DNA of 64,000 bases from Paracidovorax citrulli (GCF_900100305.1 NZ_FNEY01000027.1:1-64000), one strand, 5' to 3'. Numbered from the stretch's first letter, positions 52,759 to 62,604 are shown. Translations and numbers: made by a program. Notes: generated by a model not told the origin, from the letters alone.

Positions 52759-53541
52759 ATGATCAACTCGCTCTGGATCGCCAAGACCGGCATGTCCGCC
52801 CAGCAAACGCAGCTGGACGTGATCTCCCACAACCTCGCCAACGTCTCCACCACCGGCTACAAGCGCAACAACGCGGTGTTCGAGGACCTGATCTACCAGA
52901 ACCTGCGCCAGGTGGGCGCGCAGACCACCGAGCAGAACCAGTTGCCCACCGGCCTGCACCTGGGCCTGGGCGTGCGCACGGTGGCCACCAGCCGCAACTT
53001 CACGCAGGGCAGCCTGGCGCAGTCCAACAACAACCTGGACGTGGCCATCAACGGCAACGGCTTCTTCCAGGTGACGATGCCGGACGGCACCACGGGTTAC
53101 ACGCGCGACGGCTCGTTCCAGCTCGACTCGCAGGGGCGTCTGGTCACCTCCAGCGGCCTGCCGGTGGCCAATGGCATCACGGTGCCGGCCAACGCCACGG
53201 GCATCAGCATCAGCACGGACGGCATCGTCTCGGCCACCGTACCGGGCACGACCGCGCCGCAGCAGATCGGCACCCTGGGCATGGCGAGCTTCATCAACTC
53301 GGCCGGCCTGGAGCCGATCGGGCAGAACCTGTTCAAGGAATCCGCCGCCTCGGGCCAGCCCCAGCAGGGCACGCCCGGCACCAACGGCCTGGGCATCATC
53401 CGCCAGGGCTTCCTGGAGACCTCCAACGTGAACGTGGTGGAAGAGCTGGTGTCCATGATCCAGACACAGCGCGCCTACGAGATGAATTCCAAGGCCATCC
53501 AGACATCCGACCAGATGCTGGCCAAGCTCGCGCAGCTGTGA
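52759..53541 (+). CDS. flgG: Distal rod protein FlgG
   Basis: The 260-residue distal rod subunit starts [37 protein letters not shown], with [35 protein letters not shown] near the C-terminus. Length and motifs are typical. Confidence 0.97.
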   Translation: MINSLWIAKTGMSAQQTQLDVISHNLANVSTTGYKRNNAVFEDLIYQNLRQVGAQTTEQNQLPTGLHLGLGVRTVATSRNFTQGSLAQSNNNLDVAINGNGFFQVTMPDGTTGYTRDGSFQLDSQGRLVTSSGLPVANGITVPANATGISISTDGIVSATVPGTTAPQQIGTLGMASFINSAGLEPIGQNLFKESAASGQPQQGTPGTNGLGIIRQGFLETSNVNVVEELVSMIQTQRAYEMNSKAIQTSDQMLAKLAQL

Positions 53542-53582
53542 TTCGCGCCCTCCCCTTGCTGACGACCGCCGGGACACCGACC

Positions 53583-54296
53583 ATGCCGCACACCGCCTCC
53601 TCCGCCTTCCTCCGCGCCGCCCCGCTGCGCCTCGCCGCCGTGGCCGCCCTGCTGGCCGCCACGGGCTGCGCCTCCGTCAATCCGCCGCCGCCCATCGACA
53701 TGCCGCCCACCCAGCCGCCGATCGCCGTGCAGACGGTACCCCGCGCGACCGGGCCGGCCACCGGCAGCCTGTTCCACGCGGCCAGCTACCGGCCCGCGTT
53801 CGAGGACCGCCGCGCGCGGCTCGTGGGCGACATCGTCACCATCCAGATCGTGGAGACGATCTCCGCATCGCAGAAGTCCAGTTCCAAGGTGGACCGCACG
53901 GCCGCCAACACGGCCGGCGTGAGCGCCTTCCCCTTCATCGGCGCGGGCGATCTCGGCAAGCTGAAGCTGGGCGGCAACAGCACCAACAACTTCGAGGGCA
54001 AGGGCGACCTGCAGAGCTCCAACACCTTCACCGGCACCATCACCACCACGGTGGTGGAGGTGCTGCCCAACGGCCACCTCGTGATCGCGGGAGAGAAGCA
54101 GATCGGCGTGGCCGAGAACGTGGACGTGCTGCGCTTCTCGGGCACCGTGGACCCGCGCTCGCTGCAGCCGGGCAGCGTGGTCAGCTCCACCCTGGTGGCG
54201 AATGCCCGCGTGCAGTCGCGCGGGCGGGGCTCACCGGCCGAAGCGCAGGCCATGGGGTGGCTGGCGCGGGCGTTCAATTCGGTGGCGCCGTTCTGA
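53583..54296 (+). CDS. flgH: L-ring lipoprotein FlgH
   Basis: This protein is 237 residues from the ATG at 53583 (MPHTASSAFLRAAPLRLAAVAALLAATGCAS), a lipoprotein signal with the modified Cys at residue 29. The body shows DRRARLVGDIVTIQIVETISASQKSSSKVDR and the C-terminal VSSTLVANARVQSRG. It forms the outer-membrane L ring. A start at the GTG at 53538 is possible but less likely. It is followed by an inserted minus-strand gene and not by flgI. Confidence 0.95.
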   Translation: MPHTASSAFLRAAPLRLAAVAALLAATGCASVNPPPPIDMPPTQPPIAVQTVPRATGPATGSLFHAASYRPAFEDRRARLVGDIVTIQIVETISASQKSSSKVDRTAANTAGVSAFPFIGAGDLGKLKLGGNSTNNFEGKGDLQSSNTFTGTITTTVVEVLPNGHLVIAGEKQIGVAENVDVLRFSGTVDPRSLQPGSVVSSTLVANARVQSRGRGSPAEAQAMGWLARAFNSVAPF

Positions 54297-54345
54297 GCCG
54301 GCACTTTCGATGGCCCGGCGACCGGCGTTCAGGGTGATGCTGACG

Positions 54346-55380
54346 TCACGCCGCGCCTGATATCCTGATTTTTCCTATCTGCTCGAAGGCCTGTCCCTGC
54401 TGCAGGAGGCTGTGCAGGTTCAGGGGGGTCGTCCGGCTCGCATTCACGTGGAATTCGACGTGCTGCCCCAGCGTGGCCTCGATGGAACTCCGTTCCTGGC
54501 CGCTTTCCTCATCTCTGGCATTCTGTATGTTCAGCAATGCCGCCTGGTATGCGGCAAGCACGAGGTGGGAGCAGAACGCGCCTTCCTTTTTCCAAAGCGG
54601 ATCACTTTCAAAGGCTTGTTGCATGTATGCGCTGGCGCGATCGTGCGCGGCTTCGTCGAACTGCGGACCTTTTGCGGTCATGCTTTTGGTACCGGCTTTC
54701 ACCACCTTGCCGAAACTGTAGGGAATCTTGCGTTCGCTGCTCCAGACCATCGCGATCTGCGAGGCCCAATCGCCCAGATTCACGTCTTTCGGCCGATATA
54801 CCAGGTAGTCGCCCTTGGTGAGCACGTTGCCGATCACCGCATGGTTTTTCTTTGAAAGACCCACATGCGCTTCGACCACTTCCGGTTCCTGATTTTCCTG
54901 CTCGTTTCCTTCTCCCGCATGCTTCGGGCTCATCGTCCACAGCGCCGCATGGATGATGTTGTGATTTCCGCGATTCTTTTCCGGCTGGAGCTTCTTTCCC
55001 ATGTAATGCCCCAGAGCAATTCCCGCATCGAGTGGAAGAGGAATTCTTGGATTGACGTAGAGCAGGATGTCTCCAGGACGCATATCCGATTTTTTCAGCA
55101 ATCTGTCAGACACCGGATTCAGGGCGACCTCCTGCACGCCGCCCGAGCCGACGCTCCCCGGCGTTTCCAGGGCAATATTTCCAGGGGGCTGCAAACACGA
55201 TAATGGCTGCCGGGGGGCCGAAGATGGGGTCTGTCCGAACGACGGTGTTCTACCCCTCGGGAATAAAGGATTCGCGTTGGCGGGAGAGGCCTGGAGCTGG
55301 CTTGACGAAGGCACAGGTTCATGCTCAGGCGCGCGATGACTGGCCAGAGGCCGGATGGCCGCGGAATCGATTCTCGTCAT
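54346..55380 (-). CDS. YiiX/YebB-like NlpC/P60 papain-fold protein, effector-like
   Basis: This protein is 344 residues from the ATG at 55380; the frame stays open to a GTG at 55467. Residues 1-75 are Ser/Pro/Arg/Gln-rich and look disordered, as in type III effectors. The rest has the permuted papain-like order: RPGDILLYVNPRIPL (about 101-115), His144 in NIIHAALW, Glu170 in VVEAHVGL, and Cys270 in AFCSHLVLAAYQAAL. These are candidate catalytic residues of an amidase or peptidase. It sits antisense between flgH and flgI, where most relatives have nothing. Base composition is markedly lower in GC than the flanking genes, suggesting horizontal acquisition. No signal peptide. A PIP-like box lies upstream at 55508. 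Confidence 0.7.
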   Translation of the reverse strand: MTRIDSAAIRPLASHRAPEHEPVPSSSQLQASPANANPLFPRGRTPSFGQTPSSAPRQPLSCLQPPGNIALETPGSVGSGGVQEVALNPVSDRLLKKSDMRPGDILLYVNPRIPLPLDAGIALGHYMGKKLQPEKNRGNHNIIHAALWTMSPKHAGEGNEQENQEPEVVEAHVGLSKKNHAVIGNVLTKGDYLVYRPKDVNLGDWASQIAMVWSSERKIPYSFGKVVKAGTKSMTAKGPQFDEAAHDRASAYMQQAFESDPLWKKEGAFCSHLVLAAYQAALLNIQNARDEESGQERSSIEATLGQHVEFHVNASRTTPLNLHSLLQQGQAFEQIGKIRISGAA

Positions 55381-55507
55381 GTGATTTTCAAATAGACTTT
55401 TGCGCAGGTGCAGGACATTTTCCGCCGGTGCGGTCGGTGCGAAACGCGGCAATTTATCGGCTATCACCAGACGTCACCGGGTCGCATTGCCAGCGGAAAC
55501 GCTGCGT

Positions 55508-55532
55508 CGGAAAGCATTTGCTGGGAAGCGAA
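55508..55532 (-). promoter_or_regulatory. PIP-box-like sequence upstream of the papain-fold gene
   Basis: On the minus strand TTCGC is followed by exactly 15 bases and TTCCG. The plant-inducible promoter consensus bound by HrpX/HrpB-type activators is TTCGB-N15-TTCGB, so this is a one-mismatch candidate (C for G in the second half). It lies 127 bases before the ATG at 55380. No convincing -10 was found at the expected 30-32 bases downstream. Confidence 0.4.
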
Positions 55533-55746
55533 TGGCAGCGAAGGACTCGGCAGTTCATCGGCAACAGGTGATGGACAACGGGGCGATGGACGGCGGCGGT
55601 TGTGCAGGCCACCGCGGTCGCGTGAGCCCTGACGTGTTCCAGGGGTGAAGCGACACGCAGGCCGGCCGGCGTGCGGACAAGAAAGCGGGTGATCCGGCGC
55701 CTTTTCCCTCCATTCCCCAACACGCTCCGATCCCACAATCGGTGCC

Positions 55747-56913
55747 ATGACGTTTCCTGCCCCCACCTCCTTCCTCGCACGCGCGCACCGGGCCGCCCTG
55801 CGGCTGGGAATCGCGCATGGCCTCGCCGCGCTCGCCCTGCTGGGGGCGGTGGCTCCCGCGCATGCGCTGCGCATCAAGGAAGTGGCGGCCGTGCAGGGGG
55901 TGCGCAGCAACCAGTTGACGGGCTACGGCCTCGTCGTGGGGCTGGACGGCACGGGCGACCAGACCACGCAGATGCCGATCACCACGCAGGCGCTCACCAA
56001 CTACCTGCAGCAGATGGGCATCAGCCTTCCGCCGGGCACGGCCGCGCCGCAGCTCAAGAACGTGGCCACCGTGATCGTGACGGCGCAATTGCCGGCGTTC
56101 GCGCAGCCGGGGCAGTTCATCGACGTGAGCGTGTCCTCGATGGGCAATGCCAAGTCGCTCAAGGGCGGCACGCTGATCGCCACGCCGCTGCGCGGCGCCG
56201 ACGGCGAAATCTACGCGCTGGCGCAGGGCAACCTCGTCGTGGGCGGCGCGGGCGCGTCGGCCGGCGGCAGCAAGGTGCAGATCAACCACCTGAGCGCGGG
56301 GCGCATTCCCGAAGGCGCGCAGGTGGAACGCGCGGTGCCCACGCCGCTGAACGACGGCGACACGATCAACCTGGGGCTCAACGCTTCGGACTTCCAGACC
56401 GCGCGCAAGGTGGCGCGGGCCATCAACGACAAGCTCGGCAAGGGTGCCTCCATCGCCACGGCGCTGGACGGCCGCACGGTGCAGGTGCGGGCACCGCAGG
56501 ACCCGGGCGGGCGCGTGAACTTCATCGCCGACCTGGAGGAAATTCCGCTGGCCGACGCCACGCCCGCGGCCAAGGTGGTGATCAACGCCCGCACGGGCTC
56601 CATCGTGTTCAACCAGGCCGTGACGCTGGGCCCCTGCGCGATCGCGCACGGCAACCTGTCGATCACCATCAGCTCCACGCCGGTCATCAGCCAGCCCAAT
56701 CCGCTGTCGCAGGGCCAGACGGTGGTCGCGCAAAAGAGCGACATCTCCGTGAAGCAGGAGCCCGGCAACATCATCCAGATGCCGCCGTCGCCGCAGCTCG
56801 CCGACGTGGTGCGCGCGCTCAACACGCTGGGCGCCACGCCGCAGGACCTGCTGGCCATCCTGCAGGCCATCAAGGCCGCGGGCGCCCTCAACGCCGAGCT
56901 GGAGGTCATCTGA
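55747..56913 (+). CDS. flgI: P-ring protein FlgI
   Basis: The 388-residue P-ring protein has a signal peptide (GIAHGLAALALLGAVAPAHALRIKE, cleavage near residue 40) and family motifs VRSNQLTGYGLVVGLDGTGDQ, VSSMGNAKSLKGGTLIATPLRGADGEIYALAQGNLVVGG and PSPQLADVVRALNTLGATPQDLLAILQAIKAAGAL. Because of the inserted gene upstream it needs readthrough or its own promoter; CACAATCGG just before the start resembles the -10 region of the flgB and flhB promoters, but the upstream half is absent. Confidence 0.96.
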   Translation: MTFPAPTSFLARAHRAALRLGIAHGLAALALLGAVAPAHALRIKEVAAVQGVRSNQLTGYGLVVGLDGTGDQTTQMPITTQALTNYLQQMGISLPPGTAAPQLKNVATVIVTAQLPAFAQPGQFIDVSVSSMGNAKSLKGGTLIATPLRGADGEIYALAQGNLVVGGAGASAGGSKVQINHLSAGRIPEGAQVERAVPTPLNDGDTINLGLNASDFQTARKVARAINDKLGKGASIATALDGRTVQVRAPQDPGGRVNFIADLEEIPLADATPAAKVVINARTGSIVFNQAVTLGPCAIAHGNLSITISSTPVISQPNPLSQGQTVVAQKSDISVKQEPGNIIQMPPSPQLADVVRALNTLGATPQDLLAILQAIKAAGALNAELEVI

Positions 56914-56955
56914 TGGCCGCCGCGTCCACCTCCGCATGACCGCCGGGAGACCGCC

Positions 56956-57858
56956 ATGTCGCTCAGCCTGACCTCCTCCGCCCCCGCCACGGCCTCCAAC
57001 GCGCTGGCGGTGGACGCGCGCTCGCTGGACGCGCTGAAGTTCCAGGCCGGAAGCAACGACCCGAAGGCCGCCAAGGAAGCGGCCAAGCAGTTCGAATCGC
57101 TGTTCATGCGCGAGATGATCAAGAGCATGCGCGAGGCGACGATGAAGTCGGGCCTGATGGAGGGCGAGCAGGGCAACCTGGGCCAGGACATGCTCGACCA
57201 GCAGTTCTCGGTACAGATGTCGGGCCTGCAGGGCGGCCTCTCCGAAGCCATCCAGCGCCAGCTCACGCGCCAGATCGGCAGCGGCCAGGAAGCCGCGCCG
57301 GCATTCTCGCCCCCCTCCACGCTGAGCATGCAGGCCCCTTCGCCGGCCCGCGCCGCCGCGGCGGCCAACGCCTACGCACCGGCGCCCAAGGGCCGCGACG
57401 GCTTCGTGCAGCACCACCGCGAGGCCGCCGAGCGCGTGGCGCAGGAAAGCGGCATTCCCGCGAGCTTCATGCTCGGCCAGGCCGGCCACGAAACCGGCTG
57501 GGGCAAGAGCGAGATCCGCAGCAAGGACGGCAGCAATTCGTTCAACCTGTTCGGCATCAAGGCCGGCAAGGGCTGGACGGGCAAGGTGGCGGAGATCACC
57601 ACCACCGAATACATCAACGGCACGCCGCGCAAGGTGACGGCGAAGTTCCGCGCCTACGATTCCTACGAGGACTCCTTCAAGGACTACGCGCGCCTCATCA
57701 ACGACAACCCACGCTACGAGAAGGCGCGCGGCAAGACGCATTCGGCCGTGGCCTACGCCGCCGAGCTGCAGAAGGCCGGCTACGCCACCGACCCGGAATA
57801 CGCGAGCAAGCTGAGCCGGGCCATCCACAGCACGCTGCGCGTGGGGCCCTCGGCATGA
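56956..57858 (+). CDS. flgJ: Rod assembly peptidoglycan hydrolase FlgJ
   Basis: The 300-residue, two-domain FlgJ has an N-terminal rod-capping domain (EAAKQFESLFMREMIKSMREATMKSGLMEGEQGNLGQDMLDQQF). A C-terminal glucosaminidase domain follows with HETGWGKSEIRSKDGSNSFNLFGIKAGKGW, carrying the catalytic Glu in HETGW. It cuts a hole in the peptidoglycan for the rod. An Ala/Pro-rich linker (about 110-140) joins the domains. Confidence 0.96.
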   Translation: MSLSLTSSAPATASNALAVDARSLDALKFQAGSNDPKAAKEAAKQFESLFMREMIKSMREATMKSGLMEGEQGNLGQDMLDQQFSVQMSGLQGGLSEAIQRQLTRQIGSGQEAAPAFSPPSTLSMQAPSPARAAAAANAYAPAPKGRDGFVQHHREAAERVAQESGIPASFMLGQAGHETGWGKSEIRSKDGSNSFNLFGIKAGKGWTGKVAEITTTEYINGTPRKVTAKFRAYDSYEDSFKDYARLINDNPRYEKARGKTHSAVAYAAELQKAGYATDPEYASKLSRAIHSTLRVGPSA

Positions 57859-57874
57859 AGGCGGGTGAACGCAC

Positions 57875-59803
57875 ATGAGTCTGCTCAACGTCGGCGCGCG
57901 CGCCCTTCTCGCCAACCAGGTGGCCCTGCAGACCACCGGCCACAACATCGCCAACGTCAACACCGCGGGCTACTCGCGGCAGACGCTGTCGCTGCAGACG
58001 GTGCAGGGACAGTTCACCGGCGGCGGCTACATCGGCCAGGGCGTGGACGTGCAGACCATCCTGCGCAACCACAACGAACTGCTCACGCGGCAGGCGGCGG
58101 CCGCGGATTCGGTGCAGGCGTCCGACAAGACGCGCGCGGAGCGGCTGTCGCAGATGCAGGACGTGTTCGGCGGCGGCACCAGCGGGCTGGGCGCGGCCAT
58201 CACCGACATGCTCAACTCGTTCAAGGACGTGGTGGCCTCGCCCATGGACATGACCGCGCGCACGGTGTCCATCACCCGCATGGACGAAACCGCCGCGCGC
58301 ATGCGCTCGTCGGCCGGGCGCCTGGACGAGATCCAGTACACCGTGAAGGAACAGCTCACGGGCGACGTGAACGCGCTCAACGCCCTGTCCAAGCAGATGG
58401 CGAGCGTGAACGAGCAGATCGCGCGCGTGAAGGGCAACGGGCAGACGCCCAACGATCTGCTGGACCAGCGCGACCAGATCATCCGCGAGATCAACCGGTA
58501 CGTGCAGACCACGCAGGTGGCGGCGGACGACGGCACCGTGGGCCTGTTCGTGGCGGGCAGCCAGCCGCTGGTGCTGGGCACCACGGCCACGCCGCTGCAG
58601 GTGCAGGAATCGAGCATGTTCCCGGGCAGCGGGCAGCTCAAGGTGTACTTCAGCCCGCCCGGCATCAAGCCCATCGAACTGGACGACGGCATGCTCGGAG
58701 GCGGTGAACTCTCCGGCCTGCTGCGCTTCCACAACAACGATCTGGCCGAGGGCCGCAACCTGCTGGGCCGCATGGCGCAGGCCATCGGCATGACGATGAA
58801 CGCGCAGCACAAGCTCGGCCTCACGCTGGACGGGGAAGCCGGCAAGGACCTGTTCACCGTGCCCGCCAGCATGCCGGGCTATACGAACGGCACGGCGGTC
58901 GGCACCGTGGCGTTCACGGATGCGACGAAATTCGCGGCTTCCGATTACGAGGTGCGTTTCACCACGCCGCCCGCGGGCCAGGTGGTGCGCCTGTCCGACG
59001 GCAAGGCCACCGCCTTCACCAGCCTGGCGAACCTCGCGGGCCAGCAGATCGACGGGCTCACGTTCAACCTCACCACCGCGGGCGCCACCGGCGAGCGCGT
59101 GATGTTCAGGCCGTTCAGCAGTGCGGCGCGGGACATCGAGGCCAAGGTGCTGTCGCCGCGCGACCTCGCCGCAGCGAGCCCCGTCAATGCCTCCATGGGC
59201 GCGGCGAACGCCGGCTCGCTGCAGCTCAGTTCCGTGAAGGCCGCCACCAGCCCCTACACCGCCCCCCCGACGCCGGGCGGCGTGACCCTCACCTTCACCG
59301 CGGGACCGCCCTCCACCTACGGCGTGACGGGATCGACGGTGCCGGCCTCCGGCACCACGGGTCTCGCTTATACGCCGGGCCAGCCCATCACCATCGACGG
59401 GTGGCAGATCACGCTCAAGGGCACGCCGGGCACGGGCGACACCGTGAAGGTGGGCAACGTGCTGGACGCGCAGTATGGCGATGCCTACAAGCGCAATGCC
59501 GGCAACGCCTCGGCGATCGATGCGCTCGGCGACGTGAAGATGTTCGACGACGCCACGATGAGCGACGGCTATGCGGGCCTCATGGCCCAGGTCGGCACGC
59601 GCATGCAGAACGCCAAGTACGCGTCGGACGTCTCGGCCACGATCTCCACCAACCTCGAACGCGACCGCACCGCCGTGTCGGGCGTGAACCTGGACGAGGA
59701 AGCCGCCAAGCTGATCCAGTACCAGCAGGCCTACCAGGCATCGGCCAAGGTGCTGCAGATCGCGCAGAGCATTTTCGACAACCTGATCCAGACGATGCGC
59801 TGA
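57875..59803 (+). CDS. flgK: Hook-filament junction protein FlgK
   Basis: The 642-residue protein has the N-terminal motif (NVGARALLANQVALQTTGHNIANVNTAGYSRQTLSLQT), a long coiled-coil region and a variable middle. The C-terminal motif is AVSGVNLDEEAAKLIQYQQAYQASAKVLQIAQSIFDNLI. It is the FlgN client together with FlgL. It lies 16 bases after flgJ. Confidence 0.97.
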   Translation: MSLLNVGARALLANQVALQTTGHNIANVNTAGYSRQTLSLQTVQGQFTGGGYIGQGVDVQTILRNHNELLTRQAAAADSVQASDKTRAERLSQMQDVFGGGTSGLGAAITDMLNSFKDVVASPMDMTARTVSITRMDETAARMRSSAGRLDEIQYTVKEQLTGDVNALNALSKQMASVNEQIARVKGNGQTPNDLLDQRDQIIREINRYVQTTQVAADDGTVGLFVAGSQPLVLGTTATPLQVQESSMFPGSGQLKVYFSPPGIKPIELDDGMLGGGELSGLLRFHNNDLAEGRNLLGRMAQAIGMTMNAQHKLGLTLDGEAGKDLFTVPASMPGYTNGTAVGTVAFTDATKFAASDYEVRFTTPPAGQVVRLSDGKATAFTSLANLAGQQIDGLTFNLTTAGATGERVMFRPFSSAARDIEAKVLSPRDLAAASPVNASMGAANAGSLQLSSVKAATSPYTAPPTPGGVTLTFTAGPPSTYGVTGSTVPASGTTGLAYTPGQPITIDGWQITLKGTPGTGDTVKVGNVLDAQYGDAYKRNAGNASAIDALGDVKMFDDATMSDGYAGLMAQVGTRMQNAKYASDVSATISTNLERDRTAVSGVNLDEEAAKLIQYQQAYQASAKVLQIAQSIFDNLIQTMR

Positions 59804-59845
59804 CGCCGCCCGCGCCGCACCGCCTCCGGTCCTACCGAGCACGCC

Positions 59846-61132
59846 ATGAGCACCTTCTACCGCACCGCCAGCGCCAACCAGTACGAAAACGCACTGCGCA
59901 ACCTGTCGCAGCGCCAGACCGCGCTCTCGAACCTGCAGGAGAACCTCACCTCCGGCAAGCGCGTGGTGCGCGCGAGCGACGACCCCGTGGCCGCGGCCCA
60001 GGCCGAGCGCGCCATCACGCGCATCTCGCGAGTGCAGAGCGAGCAGCGGGCCCTGGAGAACGCGCGCAACACCGTCACCCAGGCCGAATCCACGCTCGGC
60101 CAGGCGGTGGACATCGTGCAGGAACTGCGCCAGCTGATCGTGAGTGCCGGCGGCGGCTCGCTCAAGCCCCAGGACCGCAAGACCATCATGAACCAGGTGC
60201 AGGGCCTGCGCGAGCAGCTCTCCGACATGGTCAACCGCAAGGACACGAACGGCCTGCCGCTGCTGGGCGCGCTCGGCAGCGCACTGGCGCCTTTCCTGGG
60301 CCCGCAGTCCGGCAGCCCCGACTACAGCTTCGCCGGGCTGCCCGGCCAGGCCTCGGGGTCGGCCACCTCGCTGCCGCTGTCGCTGGACGGCGAATCCGCG
60401 TTCATGTTCCAGCCCAAGCGCGACGGCGTGTACACCGCCTCGGTGAGCGACATCCCCACGGGCCGCGCGCTGACCACCGATGGCGTGAAGGCGGTGAACA
60501 CCGCCCTCGTCACGGGCGACGACTACCAGATCGTCTTCAGCGGCGTGGGCCCCGGCGCGACACCCGGCACCACCACCGCCACGTACACGATCACCAACAC
60601 CACCACGGGCGTGGCGTCCGCGCCCGTCACGGTGCCGGACTTCCCGGCGGACAAGCCCGTGTCGATCGCGGTGACCGGCATTCCAGGCGTGACGTTCAAC
60701 ATCACCGGCACGCCTGTCAAGCAGAACGACGGCACCTACAGTTTCTCGCCCGCCAACGGCGACACCATCTCGCTCAAGCCCAGCGCGAGCATCTTCAGCA
60801 GCATCGACCAGGCCGTGCGCGACATCGGCGGCGCGAGCAACAGCAATGCCGCCGCGCAGGCCGTGGGCCAGGCTTTGAACAACATCGACATCGGCCTGGA
60901 GCGCATCCACAACATGCGCGGCTACGCGGGCGAACTGCTCAACCGGGCGGACCGCATCACGGGCGACCAGGGCAAGCGCGCGGACCAGCTGGAAGCGGAC
61001 CGCTCGCGCGCGGAGGATCTCGATATGATCAAGGGCATCTCCGATTTCCAGAACAACCAGACCGGCTACCAGGCGGCGCTGCAGTCCTATGCCCAGGTGC
61101 AAAAGCTGTCGCTCTTCAACTACATCGGCTAA
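59846..61132 (+). CDS. flgL: Hook-filament junction protein FlgL
   Basis: The 428-residue flagellin-like junction protein has the N-terminal coiled coil (ENALRNLSQRQTALSNLQENLTSGKRVVRASDDPVAAAQAERA), a Thr/Gly/Ala-rich variable middle and the C-terminal helix ending QAALQSYAQVQKLSLFNYIG. It is longer than the E. coli protein because of the middle domain (about 180-330). Confidence 0.95.
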   Translation: MSTFYRTASANQYENALRNLSQRQTALSNLQENLTSGKRVVRASDDPVAAAQAERAITRISRVQSEQRALENARNTVTQAESTLGQAVDIVQELRQLIVSAGGGSLKPQDRKTIMNQVQGLREQLSDMVNRKDTNGLPLLGALGSALAPFLGPQSGSPDYSFAGLPGQASGSATSLPLSLDGESAFMFQPKRDGVYTASVSDIPTGRALTTDGVKAVNTALVTGDDYQIVFSGVGPGATPGTTTATYTITNTTTGVASAPVTVPDFPADKPVSIAVTGIPGVTFNITGTPVKQNDGTYSFSPANGDTISLKPSASIFSSIDQAVRDIGGASNSNAAAQAVGQALNNIDIGLERIHNMRGYAGELLNRADRITGDQGKRADQLEADRSRAEDLDMIKGISDFQNNQTGYQAALQSYAQVQKLSLFNYIG

Positions 61133-61204
61133 GCCGAACGAGACAAGCGGGGAGCCTTGGCCCCGCGCACTCCGCCGGGCCCGGCCACACCGCAAAGCCC
61201 ACCC

Positions 61205-62434
61205 ATGGTCCAATCCGTCCTCGGCAGCCTGATCCTGGGCTACCGCCCCCTCTGGAACGCAGCACGCCGGCTCGCGGCCGTGCAGCTGCACGTGCATACC
61301 GCTGGCGAAGCCATGGTCGATGCGCCGCACCTTCTGCGCACGCTGCAGGAACTCTGGAGCGCGGGCTCGCCGCCGTTGCTGCTGTCGCCGCAGAGCCCCC
61401 AACTGCTCATCGACCTGCTCGCCCAGGCGCCGCGTGGGTCGCCCTGGATCAGCGTGCCCGACGCGTGGCTGTCCGACTCCGGCGTCTTCGAGCGCGTGCG
61501 CGCGGCGCACCAGCGGGGCCTGAAGCTGGTCTGGCGCGGCGCGCTGGACCGGCTGCCGCCGGCCGAGGTCGCGGCCTGCTTCGACAACAGCCTGCTGTCG
61601 CTGTCGGCCACGGACGCCATGGCGGCGCTGCGCGCGGCCGGCGGCCCGGTCCGCGGCGCCCCCGCCCAGCCCAGCCCGGTGATCGCAGGCCAGATCTACG
61701 AGAACATCGCGAGCCGCCCGCTGATGGAGCATTGCCTGGACCGGCACGGCGCGCTCGCCATCGCCGGGTGGCCTTCGGAAGACGTGCTCTACAGCCTGCG
61801 CCACCAGCAGCTGCAGCCCGCCCACGAGACCGTGCACAAGCTGATGCGGGCCATCGACGCGGAGCAGTCGCTGGAAGCCTTCGAGCAGATCCTCGGCGAG
61901 GACCCCCTGCTCGCCTACCGGTTCATGGTCTATACCAACTCCGCCGCGCTGGGGCTGCGCACGGGCGTGGATTCGCTGCGGCGCGGGCTGGTGATGATGG
62001 GCTACGGGTCGCTCCAGCGCTGGCTGGGCGACCAGCTTCCGCATGCGAGCACCGATCCCAACCTGCAGCCCATCCGCGAGTCCATGGTGATCCGCGCGCA
62101 CCTGACCGAGCGCCTGCTCGACGCCGGGGTGGAGAACGACCTGCGGCGCGAGGTCTATCTCTGCGGGCTGCTGTCGCAGCTGGGAGAGTTGCTGTCCGAG
62201 CCGCTGGGCGCCATCCTGCGGCGCCTTCCGCTGTCCGAGCGCATCTACGATGCGGCCGTGCTGCACCAGGGGCCCTATGCCGCCAGCCTGGAGATGGCCT
62301 GCGCGCTCGAATCCGAGGACGCCGCCCCGATCCGCCAGCTCTGCGAGACGCACGAGATGGACCTGGAGGAAATCAACCGGGGGCTGCTGCGGGTGATTTC
62401 GGACCTGGTGGTGGAGCGGCCGGCGGGGCGATGA
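61205..62434 (+). CDS. Degenerate EAL-HDOD domain protein
   Basis: This protein is about 409 residues from the ATG at 61205; the frame opens at a TTG at 61157 with GGGGAG near it. The N-terminal half (GYRPLWNAARRLAAVQLHVHTAGEAMVDA ... IAGWPSEDVLYSLRHQQ) resembles an EAL-like barrel that has lost the EAL and metal-binding residues. The C-terminal half (LEAFEQILGEDPLLAYRFMVYTNSAALGLRTGVDSLRRGLVMMGYGSLQRWL ... YLCGLLSQLGELL) is an HDOD domain without HD phosphohydrolase residues. Such YuxH-type proteins act as signalling scaffolds, some in c-di-GMP or motility control. A hairpin (GCGGGG/CCCCGC, 61147-61166) precedes it. Confidence 0.78.
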   Translation: MVQSVLGSLILGYRPLWNAARRLAAVQLHVHTAGEAMVDAPHLLRTLQELWSAGSPPLLLSPQSPQLLIDLLAQAPRGSPWISVPDAWLSDSGVFERVRAAHQRGLKLVWRGALDRLPPAEVAACFDNSLLSLSATDAMAALRAAGGPVRGAPAQPSPVIAGQIYENIASRPLMEHCLDRHGALAIAGWPSEDVLYSLRHQQLQPAHETVHKLMRAIDAEQSLEAFEQILGEDPLLAYRFMVYTNSAALGLRTGVDSLRRGLVMMGYGSLQRWLGDQLPHASTDPNLQPIRESMVIRAHLTERLLDAGVENDLRREVYLCGLLSQLGELLSEPLGAILRRLPLSERIYDAAVLHQGPYAASLEMACALESEDAAPIRQLCETHEMDLEEINRGLLRVISDLVVERPAGR

Positions 62435-62604
62435 CGCCGTGCCTGCCATTGCGGGGGGCCTCTGCTTCGGATGCCGCCAAGACATTACGCGTGATGCCTT
62501 ACCGCACAGGCGTCACCCGCCACCATCCCGTCTTGTACACCTGCCGATCATTCGGCTTGCGACCGGGACCGGCAGGCCTTTGTCTTTCCTGAACAGCAGT
62601 GATT

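Noticed and set aside
55730-55745. Third copy of the flgB/flhB-type promoter before flgI
   Set aside because: CACAATCGG matches the -10 part, but no TTCGCRCTTTAG element lies upstream at the fixed spacing.
57698-62485. A 1595-codon open frame on the minus strand opposite flgK, flgL and the HDOD gene
   Set aside because: The translation is His/Arg/Gly-rich with no domain pattern and lies opposite three well-supported genes.
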